Source of the DNA: Saccharopolyspora dendranthemae
GTDB taxonomy: Bacteria > Actinomycetota > Actinomycetes > Mycobacteriales > Pseudonocardiaceae
Assembly (NCBI RefSeq): GCF_007829955.1
Contig: NZ_VIWX01000004.1
Coordinates: forward strand, 666,973 to 730,972
Length of the DNA: 64,000 bases
Reading direction: 5' to 3'
The notes under the pieces were generated by a model that saw only the letters and a program-made list of their open reading frames with translations, had not been told where the DNA came from and made no database searches. This document shows positions 51,948 to 62,748 of the stretch, in pieces; position 1 is the first letter of the stretch, and the number at the start of each line of letters is the position of its first letter. Made by a program: the position numbers and the translations under genes.

Positions 51948-52039
51948 GCTATAGCGGCCGAGCACGCCCATGGGGATTGATGTGGTCGATACGCTCCCGT
52001 TGATTCAGCAACGAGGGAGTCAGCGAGTCAAGGTGAGGT

Positions 52040-52342
52040 TTGAACGAGAAGGGAATCGCTCCGGCGGTTGTGGGTGAAGCGGACGACGACACGGCTGTCT
52101 TTCTTCCTGCAGAGCCCGTAGCAGCTGGCGATCGGCAGGCTCGCTTGGAGCTGCGCCATACGACTGGAGGGCAGCTGGCTCTGCTCGTCTACACGAGCCT
52201 GGAGCGGCTAGTAAAGGCATGCGGCGACCAGCAGCCGTGGATCAGCGTGCCCGTGGCCGAACTGCACTCCATCGCCGAGCAGGTCGAAGCCGAGGTCGTG
52301 CTGGAGGACATCGCGCTTCCCGACGTTGAGCGACGAGACTAG
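52040..52342 (+). CDS. SAV_915-family / SseB-like protein
   Basis: 100 residues, similar to the SAV_915 family of small actinobacterial proteins: LELRHTTGGQLALLVYTSLERLVKACGDQQPWISV. These are frequently found beside ESX-type substrates. The start is uncertain: TTG at 52040 begins the frame, GTG at 52070 is an alternative. Confidence 0.7.
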   Translation: MNEKGIAPAVVGEADDDTAVFLPAEPVAAGDRQARLELRHTTGGQLALLVYTSLERLVKACGDQQPWISVPVAELHSIAEQVEAEVVLEDIALPDVERRD

Positions 52343-52352
52343 GGAGCAGTCG

Positions 52353-52628
52353 ATGGGGGACATCACCAACACCCCGGGCGAGATGGATGCATTGGCGAGA
52401 AGCCTGGAAGCGGGCGCAGCCAAGCTTGACGGAATGCGGGCAGCCCCAATCGCCAATGCCGGCGAATCTATCGGAATGCTTGCGCAGGCCGTTGGACAAC
52501 TAGCCGAGACCAGCGCCGGAGTCAGTGGCGGTCTGCATCGCACGGTCGAGGACATCCACGCTGCGAGGGACGAGTACACCAGGACGGATCACGACGGCGC
52601 CAACAACATGCCGCAGCCGCCCCGCTGA
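52353..52628 (+). CDS. EspC-like / WXG100-type small secreted-substrate protein
   Basis: 91 residues, predicted helical, with the pattern GEMDALARSLEAGAAKLDGM then VGQLAETSAGVSGGLHRTVEDIHAARDEYTRTD, resembling the small ESX/EspC-like helical-hairpin proteins. ATG at 52353 follows AGGGAG. Between the SAV_915-like gene and a large WXG100-like gene, so part of the same module. Confidence 0.6.
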   Translation: MGDITNTPGEMDALARSLEAGAAKLDGMRAAPIANAGESIGMLAQAVGQLAETSAGVSGGLHRTVEDIHAARDEYTRTDHDGANNMPQPPR

Positions 52629-52643
52629 CGTTGCGAAGGACTC

Positions 52644-53876
52644 ATGAACGCTATCGACGTAAACGTCAAGTCCGACCCGGCTTCTTGTCGGGAGTTGACG
52701 ACGTGGCTGGACGATCTCTCGACTGCTAACCACGACGCCGCATCGGCGGGGGCTAAGGCCACTTCTTCATCGGAGTTGTTCTGGCAAGGCGAGGCCGCTG
52801 ACAACTTCCGGGAGCAAGTCTCTCGAGGGGCCAGTGACGTCGATGAGTTCATCGACGTCATCGACCGTATACGTTCTGGCGTCGCACGTTTCGCCGACGA
52901 CATCGACACGGTCCAACACCGCATGAGCCAGTGCCTCCAAGTTGCGCACGAGGCAGGCCTCATGGTGACGGGGACTGTCATTCACAAGCCACAGGGTGGT
53001 ATCGCCGATATTGCACCGCAGGGGGCTGGCGGCGATATGCCCGGCCTCGACCCGAATTCCGCGGAGCACGCCGCTGCAGAGCGCAAATTCAAGGCCTGGC
53101 AGGAGATCGAATCCACGGCGGATGACGCCCGGCGGCTCGAGCGGACGGCACACCGGTCCTTGAGTAAGGCGTTGGAAGCGGCGAACACCATCATCACAGC
53201 GATCACTGCGACCCCGCTCACGTGGGTTAGTCGCGGCCTGGTCTTTGCCGGTTCCACCCATGGAGCATTCACCACGCTTACGCAGGCAGCCGAGTCCCAA
53301 TACAAGTTCGCCGACCAGTTCGCACGCCTCGCGGCGGACAGCACGTTGCCCGCCGCAGCACGGGAAGCTCACATGGACAAGCTCCTGACCAGCGCAGGCA
53401 TGACGGAACAGCAAGCTAAATCCAATGCCCGAGTACTCGCGAATGCAAGTAATACGAAGGCTGGCGAGTTCGTCTTCAGGTATCTGGCACCAACTCTCGG
53501 TGGCACGAAAGAAGGCGGTATCGGACGCAACATCGGCAAGGCCTTCCCTGTCATCAGCGTCGGCGCAGCAACGGTATTCACCGGGTTGGACATCGCCGCC
53601 GGCAAACCCGTCGGCAAGGCGATCTGGACGAACTTCGGCGGGCTCGGCGCCAGCACCGCAGCAGCGACCGGCGCCGAAGCCGGCCTCGTCGCCGCAGGAG
53701 TAACCGGCGGGCCCGTCACAGTGGCCGCCCTGGGCGTGGGTTTCGGAGCCGCTACCGCGTGGAGCTACTTCCAGGAGAACGACCTGCGCGACCTGTACCG
53801 TGACCTCGGCGGCGACGGGATCGACAATCCGAACGACAACTCAGACGAGTACCGCAAGGGCAGGTTCGGGAGGTAG
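52644..53876 (+). CDS. Large WXG100-like type VII secretion substrate
   Basis: 410 residues. The N-terminal ~100 residues form a WXG100-like helical hairpin (SELFWQGEAADNFREQV carries the WxG-like turn). The middle is helical. The C-terminal third is glycine/alanine-rich and hydrophobic (VISVGAATVFTGLDIAAGKP and GAEAGLVAAGVTGGPVTVAA) and ends in a charged tail. Could be a pore-forming or membrane-acting toxin, or a structural partner. No nuclease motif seen. Confidence 0.6.
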   Translation: MNAIDVNVKSDPASCRELTTWLDDLSTANHDAASAGAKATSSSELFWQGEAADNFREQVSRGASDVDEFIDVIDRIRSGVARFADDIDTVQHRMSQCLQVAHEAGLMVTGTVIHKPQGGIADIAPQGAGGDMPGLDPNSAEHAAAERKFKAWQEIESTADDARRLERTAHRSLSKALEAANTIITAITATPLTWVSRGLVFAGSTHGAFTTLTQAAESQYKFADQFARLAADSTLPAAAREAHMDKLLTSAGMTEQQAKSNARVLANASNTKAGEFVFRYLAPTLGGTKEGGIGRNIGKAFPVISVGAATVFTGLDIAAGKPVGKAIWTNFGGLGASTAAATGAEAGLVAAGVTGGPVTVAALGVGFGAATAWSYFQENDLRDLYRDLGGDGIDNPNDNSDEYRKGRFGR

Positions 53877-53885
53877 CACGTAGAG

Positions 53886-54494
53886 ATGACGAACCTTCCC
53901 CCACGCCCTGATCCGACCGCTGGTGAACCTCGCCCGCCTGAAGCGCCGACCCAGTACCAAGGCGTCGCTTCGGAAGCTCCCCCCAAAACACTGCCCCGCC
54001 CCCCAGAGGGCGAAGGACCGACGCTGGAGTATCACCGCCTGTCCAAGCGCAACGTGTGGTTGGGCGCCCCGATACCAATCGTGATCTTGCTGGGCCTTGC
54101 GGTCCTGCACAGCGGCTTTGTAGCACTCACCTACTGGTTCGTCTGGGCAATCGCCGCCGTCTACCTCGCGTACCTCGTCTACACAGTGCGCTCGGACGTG
54201 CTCACCGCCGGAGCCGAATGGGTCCGACTCAACCGAGCATGGGTACGAATCTACGAACTCACCAGCATCAACTACGTCGGACGCGGCTCCGGCACAAGCT
54301 TCGCTGTCGTCATCAAAGACCGCGAACGCACCGTTGAACTGCCCCTGCACATCGTCCAAGCGAACAAGCAGCTCTGGAACCTGGTGTATCTCGGGATGCG
54401 CTACTCCGCCGGGAACGGCGCCGAGGTCAACCGCGCCATGCGCGCCCAGTTTCCCGAGCTCGCTCCCAGGACCCCGCGTCACAACAACAGCTGA
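53886..54494 (+). CDS. Membrane protein of the type VII substrate module
   Basis: 202 residues. A proline-rich N-terminus, then two helices (LGAPIPIVILLGLAVLHSGF and VWAIAAVYLAYLVYTV) and a PH-like C-terminal beta region (SFAVVIKDRERTVELPLHIV). Starts 9 bp after the preceding gene, so probably an accessory or immunity protein for it; this is inference. Confidence 0.6.
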   Translation: MTNLPPRPDPTAGEPRPPEAPTQYQGVASEAPPKTLPRPPEGEGPTLEYHRLSKRNVWLGAPIPIVILLGLAVLHSGFVALTYWFVWAIAAVYLAYLVYTVRSDVLTAGAEWVRLNRAWVRIYELTSINYVGRGSGTSFAVVIKDRERTVELPLHIVQANKQLWNLVYLGMRYSAGNGAEVNRAMRAQFPELAPRTPRHNNS

Positions 54495-54508
54495 AGCATG
54501 CAACGACT

Positions 54509-54736
54509 GTGAATGCCGGTGATCTGCCCAAGCTGGGCAGCTACCCGGTCGAGCCGCGGGTTCGCGACTGCGAGACCGCGTGCCACTACCTGCGGTACGA
54601 GCGCGAGGTGACGTTGCGGCTGCTCTCGCAGCTCCCGTGGCAGGTGATCGTAGTCGCCCAAACAAACCCTCCCTCGGTCACCGAGGTGCGGCGCCTTGCG
54701 TGCGATCGACTCGCGGAGCTGTACACCGCAACGTAG
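54509..54736 (+). CDS. Small hypothetical protein
   Basis: 75 residues, with a CETACHYLRYEREVTLRLLSQ segment. Reads through without a clear family and lies between the module and the tRNA-Val gene. It could be a genuine small protein or part of a decayed one. GTG at 54509. Confidence 0.35.
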   Translation: MNAGDLPKLGSYPVEPRVRDCETACHYLRYEREVTLRLLSQLPWQVIVVAQTNPPSVTEVRRLACDRLAELYTAT

Positions 54737-54806
54737 TGAACAGGCCGAATAGGAGCGGCTTGTGCCATGAGAAGGCCGGATCAACACCCGGGAAACCAGG
54801 TCAAAA

Positions 54807-54881
54807 TGGTGGGCGCAGTTGGGTTCGAACCAACGACCCCCTGCTTGTAAGGCAGGTGCTCTTCCGCTGAGCTATGCGCCC
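54807..54881 (-). tRNA. tRNA-Val (anticodon TAC)
   Basis: The minus strand folds into a standard cloverleaf: acceptor GGGCGCA, anticodon stem-loop CCTGC CTTACAA GCAGG with anticodon TAC (valine), GGTTCGAACC T-arm, and an encoded CCA. Length 75 with CCA. Its 3' end faces the accessory region to the left, a common integration site for mobile DNA. Confidence 0.97.
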
Positions 54882-54974
54882 TGGTGGCCGAACGGTGGAG
54901 CCGGTCGAACACGTCGGTAACAGTACCGGTGTGTCGCGGCCGGCTCGGTGACCGGTCGGCCGTCCGTGAGCAGG

Positions 54975-55439
54975 TCAGGCGGTCAGTTCCGCCAGCGCCT
55001 TCTTCCAGACGTTCTGGTCGCGGGCCTCGCCGGGCTGGTTGACCTCGGCGAAGCGGACCTTGCCCTCGGTGTCGATGAGGAACGTGCCGCGGTTGGCCAT
55101 TCCGGCGGCGTCGTTGAAGACGCCGTAGGCCTTGGCGATCTCGCCGTGCGGCCAGAAGTCCGACAGCAGCGGGAAGGTGTAGCCCTGCTGCTCGGCCCAC
55201 GCCTTCAGCGAGAACGGCGTGTCCACCGAAACACCGATGACCTGGACCTGGTCGTTCTCGAAGTCGCTCAGATCATCGCGGACCTGGCAGAGCTCGCCCT
55301 GGCAGACACCGCTGAAAGCGAACGGGTAGAACACCAGCAGGACGTTCTTCTTGCCCCGGAAATCGGCCAGCGAGACCTTTTCCTTGTTGTAGTCGGGCAA
55401 CGTGAAGTCCGGCGCCTGTGCACCGACCTCGACAGTCAT
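54975..55439 (-). CDS. ahpE: One-cysteine peroxiredoxin AhpE
   Basis: 154 residues, matching M. tuberculosis AhpE closely (MANRGTFLIDTEGKVRFAEVNQPGE region). The peroxidatic cysteine is Cys46 in FAFSGVCQGEL. AhpE reduces peroxides and peroxynitrite, and mycothiol-linked reductants recycle it. Synteny with ahpE upstream of the DUF3052 gene and aceE is conserved. Confidence 0.95.
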   Translation of the reverse strand: MTVEVGAQAPDFTLPDYNKEKVSLADFRGKKNVLLVFYPFAFSGVCQGELCQVRDDLSDFENDQVQVIGVSVDTPFSLKAWAEQQGYTFPLLSDFWPHGEIAKAYGVFNDAAGMANRGTFLIDTEGKVRFAEVNQPGEARDQNVWKKALAELTA

Positions 55440-55548
55440 GAGCGCACCCTCCTGTTCGACATGACCTTGTCCCGGCCGAACCTACACGGCACGACGAACG
55501 TGGGCACCGATGGCGACATCGATGCCCACGTTTCGAAACACGAACCGC

Positions 55549-55983
55549 TCAGCGACGAGCCTTGGCCCGGCGGTATGCCAACCGGGTTCCCATCCAGCCA
55601 TCGCTGACGCTGGCGTTCGCGGTCTGCGCCAGGTTCGCCGTAGAGGCGGCCTCGGCGATATCGGCCGGTTCGACGTATCCGTCGCGGCCGGTCTTGGGGG
55701 TCATCACCCAGATGACCCCATCGTCGGACAGGGGCGTCATCACATCGAGAAGCGTGTCCGTGAGGTCGCCATCTTCTTCGCGCCACCAGAGCAGCACGAC
55801 ATCGACCACTTCGTCGGCATCTTCGTCGAGCAGATCGCTCCCGCAACGCTCCTCGATCGAGGCACGGACGTCATCATCAACGTCCTCGTCCCAGCCGATC
55901 TCCTGGACAACCATCTCCGGCTCGATGTCGAGCCTCTCGGCGACGTCGGCTTCGCCTTTACCGGCGTCTCCCGCGGCGACCAC
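55549..55983 (-). CDS. DUF3052 domain protein
   Basis: 144 residues, acidic, of the DUF3052 family (Rv2239c-like): ERLDIEPEMVVQEIGWDEDVDDDVR, VVLLWWREEDGDLTDTLLD and GVIWVMTPKTGRDGYVE. Function unknown. GTG at 55983. Conserved between ahpE and aceE. Confidence 0.92.
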   Translation of the reverse strand: MVAAGDAGKGEADVAERLDIEPEMVVQEIGWDEDVDDDVRASIEERCGSDLLDEDADEVVDVVLLWWREEDGDLTDTLLDVMTPLSDDGVIWVMTPKTGRDGYVEPADIAEAASTANLAQTANASVSDGWMGTRLAYRRAKARR

Positions 55984-56283
55984 GGTTTGTCACTCCTCCA
56001 ATGCACAGGTGCGGTGGCCTCTGGCCCCGCACGACTTTCAAACCTGGCCGATAGCGAACACTGCTGACCGCTACCGGCGCAACTGCTGGGCGTACGACAC
56101 GCCGTAGCAACGCGTTGAGGTCCGACTCTAGACGGGCTTCGCCCGCACCAACAGCCTGCGGTGCGTCGTCGTAGGTCTCGGGGTGCGCCCATCAGGCACG
56201 GACATGGGGGAACATGGGAGGTGTCGGACATCACGCCCGGCCTCGAACCCTGCCACGAATCCCGACGTAGTCGAGGAGTTCCC

Positions 56284-59058
<2,775 letters not shown>

Positions 59059-59081
59059 CCCTCCGCCGACACCGATCCGAG

Positions 59082-59124
59082 GGCCCCGGTGGCCCCGCGT
59101 TCCCATCGCGGAGCCACCGGGGCC
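59082..59124 (+). terminator. Strong terminator after aceE
   Basis: Arms GGCCCCGGTGGC and GCCACCGGGGCC (12 perfect pairs) with an inner CCGCG/CGCGG extension, 24 bp after the aceE stop. Confidence 0.85.
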
Positions 59125-59216
59125 TTCGCCGGCGAGGTGCGGTTCGTCGTGCTGCACGGGTGTGAACCCGGTTTCAGGGTGGGTTTCGTGCGGGCCGGGT
59201 GTGATGGAGTGGGCTG

Positions 59217-60263
59217 GTGCGAATCGCGTGCATCGATGGGGACGGGATCGGACCGGAGCTGATGGCCAGTGCCCGGGAGGTTCTCGGGGCTGCGGCCGAA
59301 CTCGACGGGCTGGCCGTCGAGTTCGGGGCCGAGGCAGGCGGCGCCGGGACCTACCTGGAGACCGGTGAACCGCTGGCGGCCGGGGCTGTGGAGCGCTTCC
59401 GGGGCGAGTACGACGCGGTGCTCAAGGGCCCGGTCGGGCTGCCCGAGGTGCGCAAGGCCGACGGGACCGAGGCCGGGGTCCTCGGCGGTGTGCTGCGCAA
59501 CGGCCTCGACACCTACGCCAACGTGCGCCCGGTGCGGCTGCTGCCCGGCGTCCGAGACGCCGCAGACCCCATCGACTACGTCGTCGTGCGGGAGAACACC
59601 GAGGGCTTGTACCTCTCGCGCGGCAGCGGGGTGCGCAACGAACGGGCGGCCAGCGACCAGCTGCTCATGACGCGGGTGGGCGTCGAGCGGATCGTGCGGT
59701 TCGCCTTCGAGACCGCGCGAACCCGCAACGGCGCACCCGTCGACGGAGTTCAGCGGGTGACCTGCGTGGACAAGAGCAACGTGCTGCGCAGCTTCGCGTT
59801 CTTCCGCGACATCTTCGACGAGATCGCCGCCGACTACCCGGACGTCGAGGCCGATCACCGCTACACCGACGCGGCGGCGCACGACCTGGTCGCCGTTCCA
59901 GGCCACTTCGACGTCCTGGTCACCGAGAACTTCGTCGGCGACATGCTCAGCGATCTGGGCGCGGCCACGGTCGGCGGGCTCGGGATGTGCCCGTCGGGCA
60001 ACATCGGCGAGACCACCGCCTACTTCGAACCCGTGCACGGCAGCGCACCGTCGATCGCCGGGCAGGACAAGGCGAACCCGACGTCGCAGCTGCTCACCGC
60101 GGCGATGCTGCTCGACCACGTGGGTGCCGCCGACACCGCCGCGCGGATCACCAGGGCGGTCGAATCCGCCTACGCCGACCGTGCCGTCGAGCTCAACCCC
60201 GACGGCACGCCGGGCTGCGGGACCAAGGGCGTCACCGCAGCCGTGCTCACTCGGTTGCGGTGA
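59217..60263 (+). CDS. Isocitrate/isopropylmalate dehydrogenase family protein
   Basis: 348 residues of the beta-decarboxylating dehydrogenase family: IACIDGDGIGPELMASAREVL, VRPVRLLPGV, YVVVRENTEGLY, CVDKSNVLRS, FDVLVTENFVGDMLSDLGA and EPVHGSAPSIAGQDKANP. The loop composition is closer to the tartrate/isopropylmalate/homoisocitrate group than to main NADP-ICDH. Exact substrate unknown. GTG at 59217. Confidence 0.88.
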   Translation: MRIACIDGDGIGPELMASAREVLGAAAELDGLAVEFGAEAGGAGTYLETGEPLAAGAVERFRGEYDAVLKGPVGLPEVRKADGTEAGVLGGVLRNGLDTYANVRPVRLLPGVRDAADPIDYVVVRENTEGLYLSRGSGVRNERAASDQLLMTRVGVERIVRFAFETARTRNGAPVDGVQRVTCVDKSNVLRSFAFFRDIFDEIAADYPDVEADHRYTDAAAHDLVAVPGHFDVLVTENFVGDMLSDLGAATVGGLGMCPSGNIGETTAYFEPVHGSAPSIAGQDKANPTSQLLTAAMLLDHVGAADTAARITRAVESAYADRAVELNPDGTPGCGTKGVTAAVLTRLR

Positions 60264-60897
60264 CGGCTCCGGTCCGGTCGCGCTGGGCTCGGGCCGTGCG
60301 GGTCCAGGTCCACCAGCCGTGGACCACCAACCCCGCGAACACGAGGTAGATGGCCGCGCTGAAGTAGAGCCCGGAAGCGATCTGCAGCGGCACGCCGACG
60401 GCGTCCACCGCGAGCCAGACCAGCCAGAACTCGACCAGTCCCCTGCCCTGCGCCCAGAACGCGACGCCGGTGCCGATGAAGATCCAGGCGTCCGGCCAGG
60501 GCGCCCAGGAGGCGTCCAGCGCCGTCAGCAGCAGCGCGAACGCCGAGGTGCCCGCGGCCAGGACCGCGATCAGCACCAGCCGCTCGACGCCGCTGGCCTT
60601 CCGGATCGCCACGCCGTAGACCGGGTCGCTGCGGCGGGTCCAGGCCCACCAGCCGTAGACGGAGATCAGCAGGATCACCACCTGCCGGACCGCCAGACCG
60701 CCGAGGTGGGCGGAGGCGTAGACGGCGAACAGGAGCACGGTCGCCGACACCTGCACCGGCCAGGTCGCCACCCAGCGCCGTTGCGCGAGGAACACGACCG
60801 CGAGCGCGCAGAGCTGGCCGACGAGTTCCGCCCAGGAGATCTTCTGGCCCAGCACGGTGATCCCGTTGCCGAGCAGCCATTCGGCCACCACTTGCAC
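60247..60897 (-). CDS. ribM: RibM/PnuX riboflavin transporter (PnuC superfamily)
   Basis: 216 residues with about seven membrane helices and the PnuC-family core WLLGNGITVLGQKISWAELVGQ, ISVYGWWAWTRR and IFIGTGVAFWAQGRGLVEFWLVWLAVD. The PnuC family carries vitamins such as nicotinamide riboside. The FMN riboswitch directly upstream shows this one carries riboflavin (RibM type). GTG at 60897 is 7 bp from GGGAGG. Its 3' end overlaps the dehydrogenase gene by 17 bp (convergent). Confidence 0.88.
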   Translation of the reverse strand: MQVVAEWLLGNGITVLGQKISWAELVGQLCALAVVFLAQRRWVATWPVQVSATVLLFAVYASAHLGGLAVRQVVILLISVYGWWAWTRRSDPVYGVAIRKASGVERLVLIAVLAAGTSAFALLLTALDASWAPWPDAWIFIGTGVAFWAQGRGLVEFWLVWLAVDAVGVPLQIASGLYFSAAIYLVFAGLVVHGWWTWTRTARAQRDRTGAVTATE

Positions 60898-60998
60898 GCC
60901 CGCTCCTCCCACCGGGTGCGCCGGGGTGTGCGCGGGCGACCGCGGAGCGGGCGAGGCGCGGCAGGAGCTGCCGAGGGTCGCGCACCGCGATGGCCCGT

Positions 60999-61120
60999 GC
61001 GCGCCTCTCATCCGGACTTTGACCGTCGGTTCCGGAATTCCACCGGATCGGCCGGCACCAACGTGGTGCCGGTTCGCGGACTTTCACCGCCGGTTCGGAG
61101 TTTCACCGACCCCGGAGCGC
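60999..61120 (-). promoter_or_regulatory. FMN riboswitch (RFN element)
   Basis: The minus-strand leader contains the full RFN set in order: CTCCGGGGTCGGTGAAACTC, CCGGCGGTGAAAGTCCGCGA, a variable arm GGCACCA/TGGTGCC, GGTGGAATTCCGGAACCGAC, and GGTCAAAGTCCGGATGAGAG. It binds FMN and represses riboflavin-uptake or synthesis genes. It precedes the RibM gene by about 100 bp. Confidence 0.96.
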
Positions 61121-61286
61121 ACGAGTTCGTACTGCACTGAGCAACATCCTGCGCTGGTCGATCTGTTCCGCGAGGCGTACGTGGGTCGGATCACACCGTG
61201 GCGACACCCACCGATGGCCGATCGAACACCCGTACCCCGATCGCCTAGACTTGATCGTCCGCAGCTGAACGAGGGGGTAACGCCGG

Positions 61287-61514
61287 ATGAACGACACCGA
61301 CCGCGCCATCCTCGCCTTCGAACTCGAGCACTGGCAGTACCAGGGCAACAAGGAACGGGTCATCCAGGAGCGCTTCGGGTTCTCACCGAACCGCTACTAC
61401 CAGCGCCTCAACCGGCTGCTGGAGGAGCCCGAGGCCTTAGCCCAGCAGCCCGCGCTGGTGAAGCGCCTGCTCAACCGCCGAGACCAGCGCGCCCAGAGGC
61501 GCCGCGCGGTCTAG
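61287..61514 (+). CDS. DUF3263 family protein
   Basis: 75 residues of a small actinobacterial family: DRAILAFELEHWQYQGNKE, then RFGFSPNRYYQRLNRLLEEPEAL and basic C-terminus. It resembles a helix-turn-helix fragment and may bind DNA; function unknown. ATG at 61287. Confidence 0.9.
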   Translation: MNDTDRAILAFELEHWQYQGNKERVIQERFGFSPNRYYQRLNRLLEEPEALAQQPALVKRLLNRRDQRAQRRRAV

Positions 61515-61525
61515 GAGCTGTTTGT

Positions 61526-61716
61526 GAATTGCTTTGCGTGGCGGTGCGGGTAGCGGAAACCCCCGAAGGGGAAAGCGCAGCGCCTTCGTGGACTCCGTGC
61601 GCCGCTCCTGATGTCTTCCGCTTACCCAGGGGTGGACATCGGCATCCCGGCGTACTCGCCACGAAGGCGCTCAGAACCCGCGGCGGTGCCGGCTGAGTCC
61701 CACACCTGAAACAACG
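61526..61716. repeat. Dispersed hairpin repeat, copy C (inverted)
   Basis: Read on the minus strand it follows the same plan as copies A and B. Arms on the plus strand are 61579-61591 (AGCGCCTTCGTGG) and 61659-61671 (its exact complement), 13 perfect pairs, different in sequence from A and B. The loop has an apical GATGTC/GACATC stem instead of TGTAT/ATACA, and ~17 bp (including CCCC gaa GGGG) are inserted beside one arm. The outer flanks match those of B closely. Confidence 0.8.
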
Positions 61717-61769
61717 GCTCCGCCGCACTCCTCAACAAGTCTTAGATCCGCAGCCCGCCCCGCGAAGGC

Positions 61770-62624
61770 TCAGGCCCCTGGGGCTGGTTGGCGCTGCTGC
61801 TGGATGCGCACCAGTTCGGCGAGCAGCGGTGCGGCCTGATCGGCGGGCAGGGCTTCGAAAGCGGCCTTGATCTGCTCCGGCCCCTGCTGCTGAGCGGCCG
61901 GCTGGTCACCGGCGGCCGTCTTGTTGACCAGGTCGACGAGCATCGCGACGATCGTGCGCGGACCAGCCGCGGTCTGCCAGCCCTGGATCTCTCCCTGGGG
62001 GCCGCGCGGGCCGAGCAGCTCGTGTTCCAGGCGCCGCAGCATCGCGTCCTGTTCCGGGGTCATCTCGTCCTCCTGGTCCTTGGTCACGAGGTCGGCGCGG
62101 AAGCGATCCATGTCGACGTGGCCCGGGTCGATCTTGCCGGTGACGCTGGTCTCCTTGTGCCCGCGCGCCGCCTCGAACGGCCGACCGAGGTGCCGGAGCA
62201 CGGCGACCGTCGCGGAGAGCGCGGCGGCGTGCTGCTCGGGACTCGGCCCCTGCTCGACGCCCTGGTAGTCCCATTCGAAGCCGACGTAGAGGGTGTTGCC
62301 GTCACCGGCGGGGTTCGGGCCGGACGCCTTCGCCTCGCCCGCGTGGTTGGCGCGGCCGGCGGCGATCACGTGGACCGCGCCGTCGTAGCCGATCACCGCG
62401 TGGCACAGCGGACCCTTGAGGTCGCTCCGCCCGTCGATGCACAGCTGCACGCTGGGAGCCGGGTTCTCGTAAGAAGCGGCAGTGGCCGTGTGGTGCTGCA
62501 GAACGCCGACCGGAGCGGCGGGCTGCACGCCAGAGGCGCTGCGCTCCTGCCAGCCGGGCGTCTCCACGACGGTCAGGCCGGCCGCGCGGAGCACGTCGGC
62601 GAGCCACACGAGCGGTAGTGCCAC
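61770..62624 (-). CDS. N-acetylmuramoyl-L-alanine amidase (amidase_2, phage-endolysin-like)
   Basis: 284 residues. The catalytic domain (residues ~35-180) has the zinc site in VLQHHTATAASYENP, a second His in GRANHAGEAKA and HKETSVTGKIDPG near its end, as in mycobacteriophage-type lysins and PGRP-like amidases. The C-terminal ~100 residues are helical and proline/glutamine-rich. No signal peptide, so release may depend on lysis or a holin-like path. GTG at 62624. Confidence 0.85.
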   Translation of the reverse strand: MALPLVWLADVLRAAGLTVVETPGWQERSASGVQPAAPVGVLQHHTATAASYENPAPSVQLCIDGRSDLKGPLCHAVIGYDGAVHVIAAGRANHAGEAKASGPNPAGDGNTLYVGFEWDYQGVEQGPSPEQHAAALSATVAVLRHLGRPFEAARGHKETSVTGKIDPGHVDMDRFRADLVTKDQEDEMTPEQDAMLRRLEHELLGPRGPQGEIQGWQTAAGPRTIVAMLVDLVNKTAAGDQPAAQQQGPEQIKAAFEALPADQAAPLLAELVRIQQQRQPAPGA

Positions 62625-62663
62625 CGGTGATCACCCCCAATGAGATCCCGATGACCATGGTGT

Positions 62664-62689
62664 CCGTTCCGGGCGCCCGCCCGGAACGG
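62664..62689 (-). terminator. Terminator after the mechanosensitive-channel-like gene
   Basis: CCGTTCCGGGC gccc GCCCGGAACGG, 11 perfect pairs, between the channel-like gene and the amidase gene. A weaker multi-hairpin lies at 62700-62740. Confidence 0.75.
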
Positions 62690-62748
62690 CCAAGAGCGTG
62701 AAAAATCGGGACCCACCGATGGGTGAGCCCCGATTCCTCAGCGTCGCT

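Noticed and set aside
54807..54840. Possible att duplication of the tRNA-Val 3' end inside the accessory region
   Set aside because: I looked for gttgggttcgaacc and neighbouring bases to the left and found no second copy in the window.
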